Source: a virus
Strand: one strand, 5' to 3'
IMG/VR virus record: IMGVR_UViG_3300023174_000080
Span: 54,947-118,946 of that record
DNA length: 64,000 bases
Position 1 is the first letter of the stretch; each line of letters starts with the position of its first letter. Made by a program: the position numbers and the translations under genes. The notes beneath the pieces were generated by a model. The model had not been told where the DNA came from, made no database searches, and worked only from the letters and a program-made list of their open reading frames with translations. Positions 10,533 to 18,916 of this stretch are shown here, one piece after another.

Positions 10533-11408
10533 ATGGCTGAGAGTTTAAAAATTAAAGATGGTCTTGGAATATTAAAAAATTTAACAGTAGAAAGCGGAAG
10601 TTATGGTTTAATGCCAGTTCATTATGTAACTTCCTCTACTTCTGCCCCTGTATATATCACTGCTTCTTCTGCTAATCCTATTCCAGTAACAGGCACTATT
10701 GCAGTCGATGTAACGGTTGGAGATTTAATTACAGTTACTGCTTCTACAGCTAGTCCTGTTGCAGTTACAGGAACAGTAACTAATGTTTCAAGCTTACAAG
10801 CTGCTTATAATACTTCCACTTATACTGCTAATACTATTCCTATACAATTGGTAGGTACAAGTAGTTATAAGGCAGCAATTGATTCTGCTGGAAGATTATT
10901 TGTCACTGGCGCAGTAACTGTAAATACTGCTTCATCTATGACAGTTACAGCCAGTTTAGCTAACCCAACTGGTATTACTGGAACTGTTAATATTAACAAT
11001 TCGTCTTTGTCTGTTACATCATCGCTACTAAGCCCAGTTTACGCTTTGGTGGCTACCCCACCTGTTACTACAGTGACCACAAATGCAACTACATCTTTCG
11101 TTTGGAATACCATTGCTAGTGGTACATTTGCTATTGCTGCAAATAGTTTAACTAGAAAAGGTTTAACTATATTTAATCCCGGCCCACATAATTTATATGT
11201 TGTATTATCTACAATAGGCGGTGGAGGTGATTCAGGCAGACATGGTTTTACTATAGTTAATACGGCTTCTGCGCCATCTATATATTCCTTTATAGTATAT
11301 CCATCTGGAACTTATGTAGCTCCTCCAACTACAGTTGGCGTTTATCATGGCGGTTATTTTATTAGTGGATCGGCATCGGTCGGTGTGTTTGATTCAGAAA
11401 TAAGTTAG
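10533..11408 (+). CDS. Fibre-like protein with VTASxASPVxVTG repeats
   Basis: A 291-residue protein preceded by AAAGGATTAATTAA. Residues ~30-160 are built from degenerate repeats combining a Thr/Ser/Ala run with a VTGT turn, a pattern typical of phage tail fibres and beta-structured stalks. The C-terminal third (from about residue 190) is a Gly-rich beta domain. Low charge, no Cys clusters and high Ser/Thr/Val content support an extended trimeric fibre-type protein. It lies directly upstream of the larger fibre gene, with which it may form a tail appendage. The receptor is unknown. Confidence 0.68.
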   Translation: MAESLKIKDGLGILKNLTVESGSYGLMPVHYVTSSTSAPVYITASSANPIPVTGTIAVDVTVGDLITVTASTASPVAVTGTVTNVSSLQAAYNTSTYTANTIPIQLVGTSSYKAAIDSAGRLFVTGAVTVNTASSMTVTASLANPTGITGTVNINNSSLSVTSSLLSPVYALVATPPVTTVTTNATTSFVWNTIASGTFAIAANSLTRKGLTIFNPGPHNLYVVLSTIGGGGDSGRHGFTIVNTASAPSIYSFIVYPSGTYVAPPTTVGVYHGGYFISGSASVGVFDSEIS

Positions 11409-11417
11409 GAAAAATAA

Positions 11418-13418
11418 ATGTCTATTCAGTATCCTACATTTCAAAGTAATCCAAGTGTTAATAGTCTTACAGCTTCTGCTGGTATTTCCAGTTCATTAGG
11501 GTTATTTACATCTTTAACAGGTTCTAATACTTATGTATCTGGCAACATTGGCATTGGAACGACAAGTCCAATAAAAGCATTACATCTTTCTGCTTCTTCC
11601 GGCGATCCGATGATGGTAGAAAACAGCCTACAAAATAATTTTAATAGAATTATTTATAAAAAACCATCTAGAATGTGGTCTTTAGGGCAAGACAGTGGAG
11701 ATGGATTTGCCTTAGCAGATGAAACAGCGCCGGGATATAGATTATATATAAGTAGCTCGGGAGATATCGGCATAGGAACAACTATTCCTGCTGCCAAACT
11801 AGACGTTCAAGGTACCGGTCGTTTTACCTCTAACGTTGAAATAACCGGTACTTTAAAAGGGATAACTGAGCTAACCGCTTCTGTTATTAGCGCATCATCT
11901 TACCTAGGAATATCTGCTGGAGAAAATGCTATATATGTCGGAAATAAAATAATTAGCGGTAGTTTATTGGTTTCTTCTTCAATAAGCACACTACAATCCA
12001 TCACTTCTTCTGGACCAGTATTATTAGATGGATTATATTTTGGAACTGGTAAATATGATACAATAAACAGCATAGCTATTGGCTATTTTGCTTTAGGTTC
12101 AACTTCTACCGGTACTAATAATATTGGGATTGGCTATCTTTCTGCTTATAATACCACGCAGGGTTCTAGAAACACTGCAATAGGCGATTCAGCTTTAAAT
12201 GCTAATACTACTGGCAATAATAATACCGCCGTTGGTAGAGCGGCTTTCTTAGCTTTAGCAAGTGGTAATAACAATTTAGGTTTAGGTTTGTCGGCGGGAT
12301 CTTCTAGTACCTCTTTAGAAAATTGTGTCATAATTGGTAGCAATAACGGTTCCACTATTAATGGTACTACCGGTTCTATCATTATTAGTGATGGAGCAGG
12401 AAATATAAGAATTCAAGCAAACAACACTGGTCTTGTAACTATTCCCGGTGCTTTAACTGTATCAGGAAATGTAATATTAGGTGATGCATCATCTGATAGT
12501 GTCACTGCTACAGCACAACTAACTGCTTCAACGGGTATTTCTAGTTCATTAGGACTATTTGCTGCAATAACTGGTTCTCATTCTGGGACTCTTGGTTTAT
12601 TTACAAATCTAACCGCTTCTAATATAAGCGGAACTAATAATTTATTCATCGGAAATTCCATTGGTATTGGAACCACTTCTCCATCTTTACAAGGAAATGG
12701 TAGCGGTCTTGAAATTAATGGTAGTAGCTATACGCAATTAAAACTAAGAAGTACAGCTAATGGAACTGCCGGTTTACAGCTTAGTAGTAGTGTCCGTCAA
12801 TTTGAAATTCAAAGTTCCGACCAAGGTTATTTTTTAGTCTATGATAGAAACGCATTACAATATAGATTACTTATTGATTCAAACGGTAAAGTTGGCTTTG
12901 GAACAACTACTCCTGCTACCGAATTAGATGTACGTGGAACAGGAAGTTTTTATTCTGTTAAATTTCCTTCTGTTCAATCTTCATCTACCGACCCAAACAC
13001 TCTTGATGATTATGAAGAAGGAACATGGACACCGGCTTTATCTGCTAGCATAACAAATACAGGTTTTGCTTACAATGCAACAAACACATCTGGCAGTTAT
13101 ATAAAAATTGGTAAAATGGTTAGATTGACAGGTAGATTAACTTTAACTGCAACTGGCAGTGCGGCAGGAAACATTTTTATCACTGGGTTGCCATTAGTTA
13201 ATGTAGATACAGGACAAGGAAACTTTGGAACGATGAATACAGCATTTTATCAATTTTTTGCTGCTGGTGTGACAAATGTATTTGGTCGTTTAGTTCAAGG
13301 AGCTAACGTAGTGACATTGGCAAAAGCTGGCACTGGGGCAACTGTAGATATGTCTGTTACTGATTTAACTACTACATCAGATATAATATTTGTTGTTCAT
13401 TATAATCACACAACTTAA
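11418..13418 (+). CDS. Tail fibre-like protein with adhesin-type head repeats
   Basis: A 666-residue protein. Repeats of the form GIGTTSP (near residues 45, 115, 415 and 490) and a block of NTAIG/NNTAVG/NNLGLG repeats around residues 250-300 resemble the left-handed beta-roll heads of trimeric adhesins, which phage fibres share. A segment (GISSSLGLF) recurs near residues 22 and 375, showing internal duplication. Around residue 535 lies DYEEGTWTPAL, a motif common near the C-terminal end of phage fibres, followed by a compact Gly/Thr domain likely to form the tip. Role: host surface recognition, inferred. Confidence 0.78.
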   Translation: MSIQYPTFQSNPSVNSLTASAGISSSLGLFTSLTGSNTYVSGNIGIGTTSPIKALHLSASSGDPMMVENSLQNNFNRIIYKKPSRMWSLGQDSGDGFALADETAPGYRLYISSSGDIGIGTTIPAAKLDVQGTGRFTSNVEITGTLKGITELTASVISASSYLGISAGENAIYVGNKIISGSLLVSSSISTLQSITSSGPVLLDGLYFGTGKYDTINSIAIGYFALGSTSTGTNNIGIGYLSAYNTTQGSRNTAIGDSALNANTTGNNNTAVGRAAFLALASGNNNLGLGLSAGSSSTSLENCVIIGSNNGSTINGTTGSIIISDGAGNIRIQANNTGLVTIPGALTVSGNVILGDASSDSVTATAQLTASTGISSSLGLFAAITGSHSGTLGLFTNLTASNISGTNNLFIGNSIGIGTTSPSLQGNGSGLEINGSSYTQLKLRSTANGTAGLQLSSSVRQFEIQSSDQGYFLVYDRNALQYRLLIDSNGKVGFGTTTPATELDVRGTGSFYSVKFPSVQSSSTDPNTLDDYEEGTWTPALSASITNTGFAYNATNTSGSYIKIGKMVRLTGRLTLTATGSAAGNIFITGLPLVNVDTGQGNFGTMNTAFYQFFAAGVTNVFGRLVQGANVVTLAKAGTGATVDMSVTDLTTTSDIIFVVHYNHTT

Positions 13419-13432
13419 TCAGGAGAAGCAAA

Positions 13433-13687
13433 ATGGCTTTAACAGAACGTAGTATAATTGATAAAATTGAAGTATTAGAAAATGGTATCATACAAGTTCG
13501 TCGTGCAGATATTGTAGAACGTGATGGTATAGAGATTGCTAAAAGCTATCATCGTTGGAGTTTAACTCCCGGTCAAGATTTAACAGGCCAAGAGCAACGT
13601 GTTATAGATGTAGCAAACGCAGTTTGGACAGCAGAAATTGTTTCTGCCTATCAAACGCAATTAAATAATACATCTATAACAGAATAA
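13433..13687 (+). CDS. Small conserved protein beside tail fibre genes
   Basis: An 84-residue protein with AGGAGAAGCAAA before the ATG. It opens MALTERSIIDKIEVLE, followed by a strand-rich segment (IIQVRRADIVERDG) and an HRWSLTPG turn, then a helix. I recall proteins of this type next to tail fibre or host-specificity genes in many phages, without a proven function. It is the last gene before a promoter-like element at 13707. Confidence 0.65.
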   Translation: MALTERSIIDKIEVLENGIIQVRRADIVERDGIEIAKSYHRWSLTPGQDLTGQEQRVIDVANAVWTAEIVSAYQTQLNNTSITE

Positions 13688-13706
13688 TGAACGCTTTTTA
13701 AAGACA

Positions 13707-13715
13707 TGATATAAT
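13707..13715 (+). promoter_or_regulatory. Extended -10 promoter candidate (TGATATAAT)
   Basis: TGATATAAT fits an extended -10 box (TG-N-TATAAT). The ATG of the next gene is only 9 bases downstream and has no Shine-Dalgarno, so transcription from here would give a nearly leaderless message. The same TGATATAAT string sits 8 bases before the resolvase start at 21502. No good -35 is visible. Confidence 0.4.
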
Positions 13716-13724
13716 TAGTGTATT

Positions 13725-14717
13725 ATGTCTTTATCTAATACTTCTTCGTATTATTCTTTCTTACCAAAAGATAGCAGCAGAGATTCTTATAAAAGTGTCG
13801 GCAAGGCTGATTACGCTTATCTAGATTTTGGTGATATTCTAACATCATCATATCCATTAAAAACAACTATTGATTGTTATCGTTATTCTGCTACATCAGA
13901 ATATGTTTCCACTAGAAAAAGAATTTATGCTTTAAAAAATACATTAAATTTTTATTCTAGCTATAGCCCACATTATAATTACAGTTCAAGTTATGGTGAT
14001 AAATCTAAGCAAGAAATAATATTATTAAGTATACCATCGATATTTTATGGCTCTTCTATAGATAAAGGCACTGTAGAATTGAGTTTTTATATATCTGGTA
14101 CTTTAATAGCTAAATTACAAGACGTAAATAAAAATGGCGAACTTATACAAACAATAGGAACTTTAGGTTCCGGTAATGTTGCTGGTGTTGTTTTATATAA
14201 TGAAGGATTTGTTCTTCTAACAGGCTCTTGGAATCTTGATAATATCCATACAGAAGAATACATATATAACCCTGACAATAGCGTAAGCACAGATAATCCC
14301 AAATGGTTATATTGGGGCGCAGGATTTTCAGCGCCAATTAATTATACTGTTTCTTCAAGTTATGATATAAAGTTTGAAGGAATAAATTATATAAATACAT
14401 TAACTATGTTTGCACACGCTGAGAAGGGTGAATACAATCATTCAAACAATCCAACATATGTAAAACATAGCCAACCAATATTTGTTGAGCCAAATATTTC
14501 TACAAATACATATGAAGAATATTCAAAGTATGAAATAAAAAACACTGTAAAATATCCATATGAAAATTATACAGGAAGTTTAGAAAAACAAACTTATATA
14601 TCAAAAATAGGTATTTTTGATGATAATAAGAATCTTATTGCTATAGCTAAATTCGCAAAACCTATAAGAAAAAGTGAAAATCGTGATTTTACGTTCAAAC
14701 TTAAATTAGATATCTAA
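13725..14717 (+). CDS. Virion structural protein, paralogue of the 9161 gene
   Basis: A 330-residue Tyr/Ser-rich protein with no Shine-Dalgarno but a TGATATAAT element just upstream. The last ~90 residues share with the 9161 product a YNHSNNPTYV-type turn, a strand pair around IGIFDDNKNLIAIAKFAKP and a KL-rich final strand ending LDI. The N-terminal halves differ, so the shared C-terminus is probably a common docking domain. Its stop codon overlaps the next ATG (TAATGA). Likely part of the baseplate or fibre network; exact role unknown. Confidence 0.7.
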   Translation: MSLSNTSSYYSFLPKDSSRDSYKSVGKADYAYLDFGDILTSSYPLKTTIDCYRYSATSEYVSTRKRIYALKNTLNFYSSYSPHYNYSSSYGDKSKQEIILLSIPSIFYGSSIDKGTVELSFYISGTLIAKLQDVNKNGELIQTIGTLGSGNVAGVVLYNEGFVLLTGSWNLDNIHTEEYIYNPDNSVSTDNPKWLYWGAGFSAPINYTVSSSYDIKFEGINYINTLTMFAHAEKGEYNHSNNPTYVKHSQPIFVEPNISTNTYEEYSKYEIKNTVKYPYENYTGSLEKQTYISKIGIFDDNKNLIAIAKFAKPIRKSENRDFTFKLKLDI

Positions 14718-16711
14718 TGAGTAATACTACAGACACAGAATTGACAAAAAATATTGTTTTGTCTCAAGCAGCTATTGAAACAGTAGATTCTGCCATATTT
14801 AATTACGTACAAAAATTAGATATTTTCTGTACTACCAATGAGGGCTGGAATAAAATCCCAGTCATTTGGGCTTCTGCTGAAAGATCTTATCAGATAAAAA
14901 ATAATAAATCTTTACGTGATAAAGATGGAACTTTGATATCACCAATTATTTCCATAGAAAGAATTGGTATAACAAAAGATGTAAATAAAAAAGGTAATTT
15001 TCAAGCTAATTTATCGCCAAAAGACGATAGATATTATGTTAGTAGCATATTAAATCAAGATAAAACTTCTAATTTTGCTAACGCTGATTCTTTAAAACAA
15101 TCTGGTGGTCTGAACATTGTTACATCGAAGAAAAATAAAAAGAAAGTAGTACAACATTTAAAAGTACCAATTCCGATTTATGTAACAATACAGTATAAAA
15201 TTAATATATTTACAAATTATCAAACTCAAATGAATGATGCGATACAGCCTTTTATGGCACGTACCGCTCAAGGTTATTTTACAATTAAAGAAGATGACTA
15301 TAGATTTGAATGCTTTATAGATCCAAATTATGCACAAGAAAGTGTTGCTGATTTAGGAGAGGACGAGCGCAAATTTAAAAGTACTATAACTATAAATATA
15401 TTAGGACAATTATTAGGTGAAGGTGCTAACCAAGAAAAACCTAATGTATTAATAGATGAAAGTCCTGTTGAAATAAAAATACCAACAGAAAAAGTTATAA
15501 CCGATACAACCCCATTAAAAAAAAATAGAAAAGACACTTCTAGTGCGTTAAAACTAGATTCTGCAAAATCTTCTACTACTTTAAAAAGAAATTCCCTACA
15601 AGATAGTGTTTCAAAGCAAAAATCAACTAGTGGACAAGTAAACCCTAGCGAAAAAACAAAAAATAATATCCTATCAGCTAGTAATATTGAAACTATTGAT
15701 TCTGCTTTTTTGGATCATGTAGAACAATTAAATATTTTTTGTAATACTAATAATGGTTGGAATAAAGTACCAATTATCTGGGGGTCAGCCGAAAGAGCAT
15801 TTCAGGTAAAAAATAACAAATTGTTACGCGATGCTAATGGTTCTTTAATCACACCTGTTATATCTCTAGAAAGAGCAGCAGTAGTTAAAGATCCTAATAA
15901 AAAAGGCAACTTTCAAGCAAATTTATCTCCAAAAGATGATAGATATTATATAACTAAGATATTAAATCAAGATAAAACATCTAATTTTGCTAATGCTGAT
16001 TCTTTAAGACATAACGATCAAGTAAACTTCGTTACTTCTAAAAAAAATAAAAAAATAGTTTATCAAAATTTAGCTGTTAGAATACCAACATATATTTTAG
16101 TTGATTATAAAATTAATATTTTAACAAGTTATCAGTTACAAATGAATGAAATAGTACAAACATTCATGGCTAAAACAGCACAGAACTATTTTATCATTTC
16201 TAAAGATGATCATAGATATGAATGTTTTATGAATCCTGAATTCAATCAGGAAAGTATAGCTGATTTAGGTGAAGAAGAACGTAAATTTAAATTAACTATT
16301 ACTGTAAAAGTATTAGGCTACCTTGTCGGTGAAGGCGAAAATAATACTGATAGAAATATAGATATTAATGAAAATCCAGTAGAAATTAAATTTCCAAAAG
16401 AAAAAATAATAATTGATGGCCCTAAAAAGAAAAAGAAAAAAGAAATAGGCGATAGCTATGGCGATGAAACACCAGCGTCAACTACTACTGGGGCGATTAA
16501 AAAAACATTCATTATAGGGAACGGCTCAGATTCAGTGTATACAATAGTTCATGGTTTAAATACACGCGATGCATATGTATCAGTAAGAGAAGATTTTGGT
16601 AATTTTTACCAAGTTATCGCTCATGTTGAATTTCCTACTTTAAATTCAATAGAGGTGGATGTAGGCGATATTATTGATGAAAATAGCCATGTGGTTACAA
16701 TTATTGGCTAA
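14717..16711 (+). CDS. Structural protein with large internal tandem duplication and fibre-tip-like C-terminus
   Basis: A 664-residue protein made of two homologous halves. Residues ~12-260 and ~315-565 align almost end to end, sharing GNFQANLSPKDDRYY, ILNQDKTSNFANADSL, a DLGEEERKFK-type segment and a PVEIK strand before a charged Lys-rich linker. The last ~70 residues (from FIIGNGSDSVYTIVHG) resemble the small beta domain found at the tips of many phage fibre and stalk proteins (IGDGS...ITHNL type). The DNA repeats have diverged but remain recognisable, so the duplication is not recent. Function unknown; probably a virion protein. Confidence 0.72.
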   Translation: MSNTTDTELTKNIVLSQAAIETVDSAIFNYVQKLDIFCTTNEGWNKIPVIWASAERSYQIKNNKSLRDKDGTLISPIISIERIGITKDVNKKGNFQANLSPKDDRYYVSSILNQDKTSNFANADSLKQSGGLNIVTSKKNKKKVVQHLKVPIPIYVTIQYKINIFTNYQTQMNDAIQPFMARTAQGYFTIKEDDYRFECFIDPNYAQESVADLGEDERKFKSTITINILGQLLGEGANQEKPNVLIDESPVEIKIPTEKVITDTTPLKKNRKDTSSALKLDSAKSSTTLKRNSLQDSVSKQKSTSGQVNPSEKTKNNILSASNIETIDSAFLDHVEQLNIFCNTNNGWNKVPIIWGSAERAFQVKNNKLLRDANGSLITPVISLERAAVVKDPNKKGNFQANLSPKDDRYYITKILNQDKTSNFANADSLRHNDQVNFVTSKKNKKIVYQNLAVRIPTYILVDYKINILTSYQLQMNEIVQTFMAKTAQNYFIISKDDHRYECFMNPEFNQESIADLGEEERKFKLTITVKVLGYLVGEGENNTDRNIDINENPVEIKFPKEKIIIDGPKKKKKKEIGDSYGDETPASTTTGAIKKTFIIGNGSDSVYTIVHGLNTRDAYVSVREDFGNFYQVIAHVEFPTLNSIEVDVGDIIDENSHVVTIIG

Positions 16712-16746
16712 GTAAAATCCGAAATAATTCTTTTCCTAAAAATAAA

Positions 16747-16756
16747 ACTATTTATT
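16747..16756 (+). promoter_or_regulatory. Candidate late promoter element (ACTATTTATT)
   Basis: ACTATTTATT stands 77 bases before the highly expressed-looking fibre gene at 16834. The transcript would begin around the foot of the hairpin at 16759-16796. This is one of the recurring intergenic ACTATTTAT elements associated with virion genes. Confidence 0.5.
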
Positions 16757-16758
16757 AT

Positions 16759-16802
16759 ATAGCGATTTTAATCGGTTGTTAAGGTTAAGGCGCTATTTTT
16801 TT
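16759..16802 (+). terminator. Probable hairpin terminator after the 14717 gene
   Basis: ATAGCG (16759-16764) pairs with CGCTAT (16791-16796) and is followed by six T's. The loop is long (26 bases) with only weak inner pairing, so strength is uncertain. It lies between a structural operon and the next fibre gene. Confidence 0.45.
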
Positions 16803-16833
16803 ATCCGCCCATAGGGCAAGGAAAAGTATTACA

Positions 16834-18369
16834 ATGGCAAATCCATTAAAGATTTTAACAGTTTTGACAGCTTCTGAAGCTGCTCAATTCAAAAAAGCAG
16901 TTCAAGTTGAAACTGGCGGTTTAACAGTTTCTGCTGGCGACACAACCGTTCAAAATTTATATGCTGCAAATCTTAGCGGTTCAGGCACAGCACAAGTAGG
17001 TGGTGCATTAACTGTAGCAGGCAACGCAGTATTAACAACTGTAAGCGCTTCTAGCGTAAGCGCATCTGGTGATATGACCATGCGCGATGCAGTATTACGT
17101 AACGCCAATTTATCAGGCGATGCATATTTACAAAACGCTTATTTAACTAACGCATATCTAAGCGGCGCAGCAACATTTATTGATGGCGTATCTTTCAATT
17201 CCGTCACAAGCTCAATCAAAACATTGATCACTAACGAAGCTAGCGCACGTATCGCTGGTGATATTGCCGTTGCTGCAACTGCATCTGCTAACTTAAACAC
17301 CGTTTCTGGTGCTTTAAAAACATATGTTGATTCACGCGATACAGCAATTTCTGGTGCATTTAAAACTTACGTAGACGCACAAGACAGTGCTCTATCTAGC
17401 TCAATGAAGACCTACGTAGATGCACAAGACACAGCACTTTCTGGCGCATTAAAAACATACGTAGATGCAGCAGATGGCGTATTAGATGGCAGAATTTCTT
17501 CTGTTTCAGGTGCTATCAAGTCTTATGTAGATGCACAAGATACAGCACTTTCTGGCGCTGTTTCTTCTTCACTCGCAGCAGAAGCTTCAGCACGTATCGC
17601 TGAAGATTTGAAATTCTTATATCTAGATGGTACTCGCGCAATGACTGGCGATTTAAATATGGGTAGCAAAAACATCACCTCTGCAAAGAGTGGTTCATTC
17701 TCAGGTGACGTAACAGTTGGCGGTAACTTACAAGTTAATGGTCAATTAACCTACATCAACAGCGTAAACCTTGAAGTAACCGATAAATTAGTAACTATCG
17801 CAAAAGGTGCAGCTAATGGTGCAGCAGCAGATGGTGCAGGTATCGAAGTAGACGGTGCAGGCGTAAGCTTCAAATATGATAACGCAGCAGGTAAATGGGT
17901 ATCAGACATTGGCTTAAGCGTTGCTAACGAAGCAAGCTTTGGTGGTGCTATGAAGCTTTCTGGCTCTGCATTCTCCTATATCGCTACACCAATCGTAAGC
18001 AACAAATATGATGTAAACGCCGCTATTCGCGCATTAGACGTAGCAGTAAGCGGTGCAGTAAATGCTGGTTCTTCTGATTTAAACACCTTGAAGAGCAACT
18101 ATGATGCACTACGTCAAGTTGTAACTGGTACATTAAGCAGCGGTACAGCATTGTTAACCTTAGCTGGCGCACAATTCGCAGCAGGACAAATTGATAATCT
18201 AGCATTAGACGTAATGATTGATGCAGATAACACTGGCTATACAAACGACTTGGTAGCAATCAAAATGTTTGCAGACGGTGCAAATGTCAAAGTACAAATT
18301 GATGCTCCAGCAGCAGCAAGCGCTAAGTATCGCTTAATCGTTGTAAACGAAGCAGACGGCAAGCTCTAA
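16834..18369 (+). CDS. Abundant fibre-like virion protein with coiled-coil repeats
   Basis: A 511-residue protein. It starts MANPLKILTVLTASE, like its two paralogous neighbours. Residues ~155-250 contain repeats of about 20 residues (TYVDAQDTALSGALK) that should form a trimeric coiled coil. Residues ~300-370 hold VNLEVTDKLVTIAKGA and DGAGIEVDGAG, a module seen in phage fibres and spikes. The last ~90 residues are the domain shared with the 18917 and 20398 genes. Codon choice (GTA, AAC, GGC, GCA, CGT) is like that of the major capsid gene and unlike its A/T-ending neighbours, suggesting very high expression. Role: probably a major appendage or surface fibre. Confidence 0.75.
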   Translation: MANPLKILTVLTASEAAQFKKAVQVETGGLTVSAGDTTVQNLYAANLSGSGTAQVGGALTVAGNAVLTTVSASSVSASGDMTMRDAVLRNANLSGDAYLQNAYLTNAYLSGAATFIDGVSFNSVTSSIKTLITNEASARIAGDIAVAATASANLNTVSGALKTYVDSRDTAISGAFKTYVDAQDSALSSSMKTYVDAQDTALSGALKTYVDAADGVLDGRISSVSGAIKSYVDAQDTALSGAVSSSLAAEASARIAEDLKFLYLDGTRAMTGDLNMGSKNITSAKSGSFSGDVTVGGNLQVNGQLTYINSVNLEVTDKLVTIAKGAANGAAADGAGIEVDGAGVSFKYDNAAGKWVSDIGLSVANEASFGGAMKLSGSAFSYIATPIVSNKYDVNAAIRALDVAVSGAVNAGSSDLNTLKSNYDALRQVVTGTLSSGTALLTLAGAQFAAGQIDNLALDVMIDADNTGYTNDLVAIKMFADGANVKVQIDAPAAASAKYRLIVVNEADGKL

Positions 18370-18407
18370 TAATTAGAGATAACTTATTGTTAGAATAGGT
18401 TAAGGGG

Positions 18408-18437
18408 GGGAGGCAGAAATGCCTCCCTTTCTTTTTA
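18408..18437 (+). terminator. Strong rho-independent terminator
   Basis: GGGAGGCA (18408-18415) and TGCCTCCC (18420-18427) form an 8-bp stem closed by a GAAA tetraloop and followed by TTTCTTTTT. It ends the transcript of the abundant fibre gene and is followed directly by an ACTATTTATT element. Confidence 0.9.
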
Positions 18438-18442
18438 TTTTT

Positions 18443-18453
18443 AACTATTTATT
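18443..18453 (+). promoter_or_regulatory. Candidate late promoter element (AACTATTTATT)
   Basis: The element begins 6 bases after the T-tract of the preceding terminator and ends 3 bases before the ATG at 18457. If it acts as a -10 box, the 18457 message would be leaderless or start slightly inside that codon. Confidence 0.5.
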
Positions 18454-18456
18454 ACT

Positions 18457-18660
18457 ATGAAACGTAAAATAACTTATCTTATTAAAGACTTTGATAAAAT
18501 AATGCGCGAGATATTGCCACATACTGGAGATTTTCGCAAAGAAGTCATGTTGTTAAAACGTAAGGAAGAATTTATAGAAATAATAGATAACATGGCAGAA
18601 AAATACGATAAAATTATTGAGCTAATAGAAAACGAAAAGGATCTACCAGATGAAATATAA
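18457..18660 (+). CDS. Small helical protein, unknown function
   Basis: A 67-residue, strongly charged (Lys/Glu) and predominantly helical protein. The ATG at 18457 has no Shine-Dalgarno and lies three bases after a promoter-like element; an internal ATG (18499) is an alternative start if the transcript begins downstream. It overlaps the next small gene by 11 bases, so the two are coupled. No family recognised; it sits between two fibre genes and could be a fibre chaperone, but nothing in the sequence proves it. Confidence 0.55.
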   Translation: MKRKITYLIKDFDKIMREILPHTGDFRKEVMLLKRKEEFIEIIDNMAEKYDKIIELIENEKDLPDEI

Positions 18661-18904
18661 ATTTTCTTTTATTCAAGTAACTAATTGGTTAATGATTTGT
18701 CGTGATAATCTTAAAAAAATTCGTGAAGAAGCTAATGAAGGTTTCCAAGATAAGGAGAAAGTTATAGAAAAATTAAAAAAACAAAAGCGCGATCTTTTGT
18801 TGGTTAAAGATATTTTAAATAGAAAAATTAAGCTACATGGGATTAGCCCTGATTTCTTGAAAAATTTAAAAACCATCAAGAAAGAATACGGTATAGAAGA
18901 TTAA
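18650..18904 (+). CDS. Small helical protein, unknown function
   Basis: An 84-residue protein with a long charged helix (residues ~20-65, many Lys/Glu, coiled-coil-like spacing) after a hydrophobic start (FSFIQVTNWLMI). It overlaps the upstream small gene by 11 bases and is followed 12 bases later by a fibre gene. The pair looks like a co-translated small complex. No motif known to me. Confidence 0.55.
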   Translation: MKYKFSFIQVTNWLMICRDNLKKIREEANEGFQDKEKVIEKLKKQKRDLLLVKDILNRKIKLHGISPDFLKNLKTIKKEYGIED

Positions 18905-18916
18905 GGAAAATAAAAG

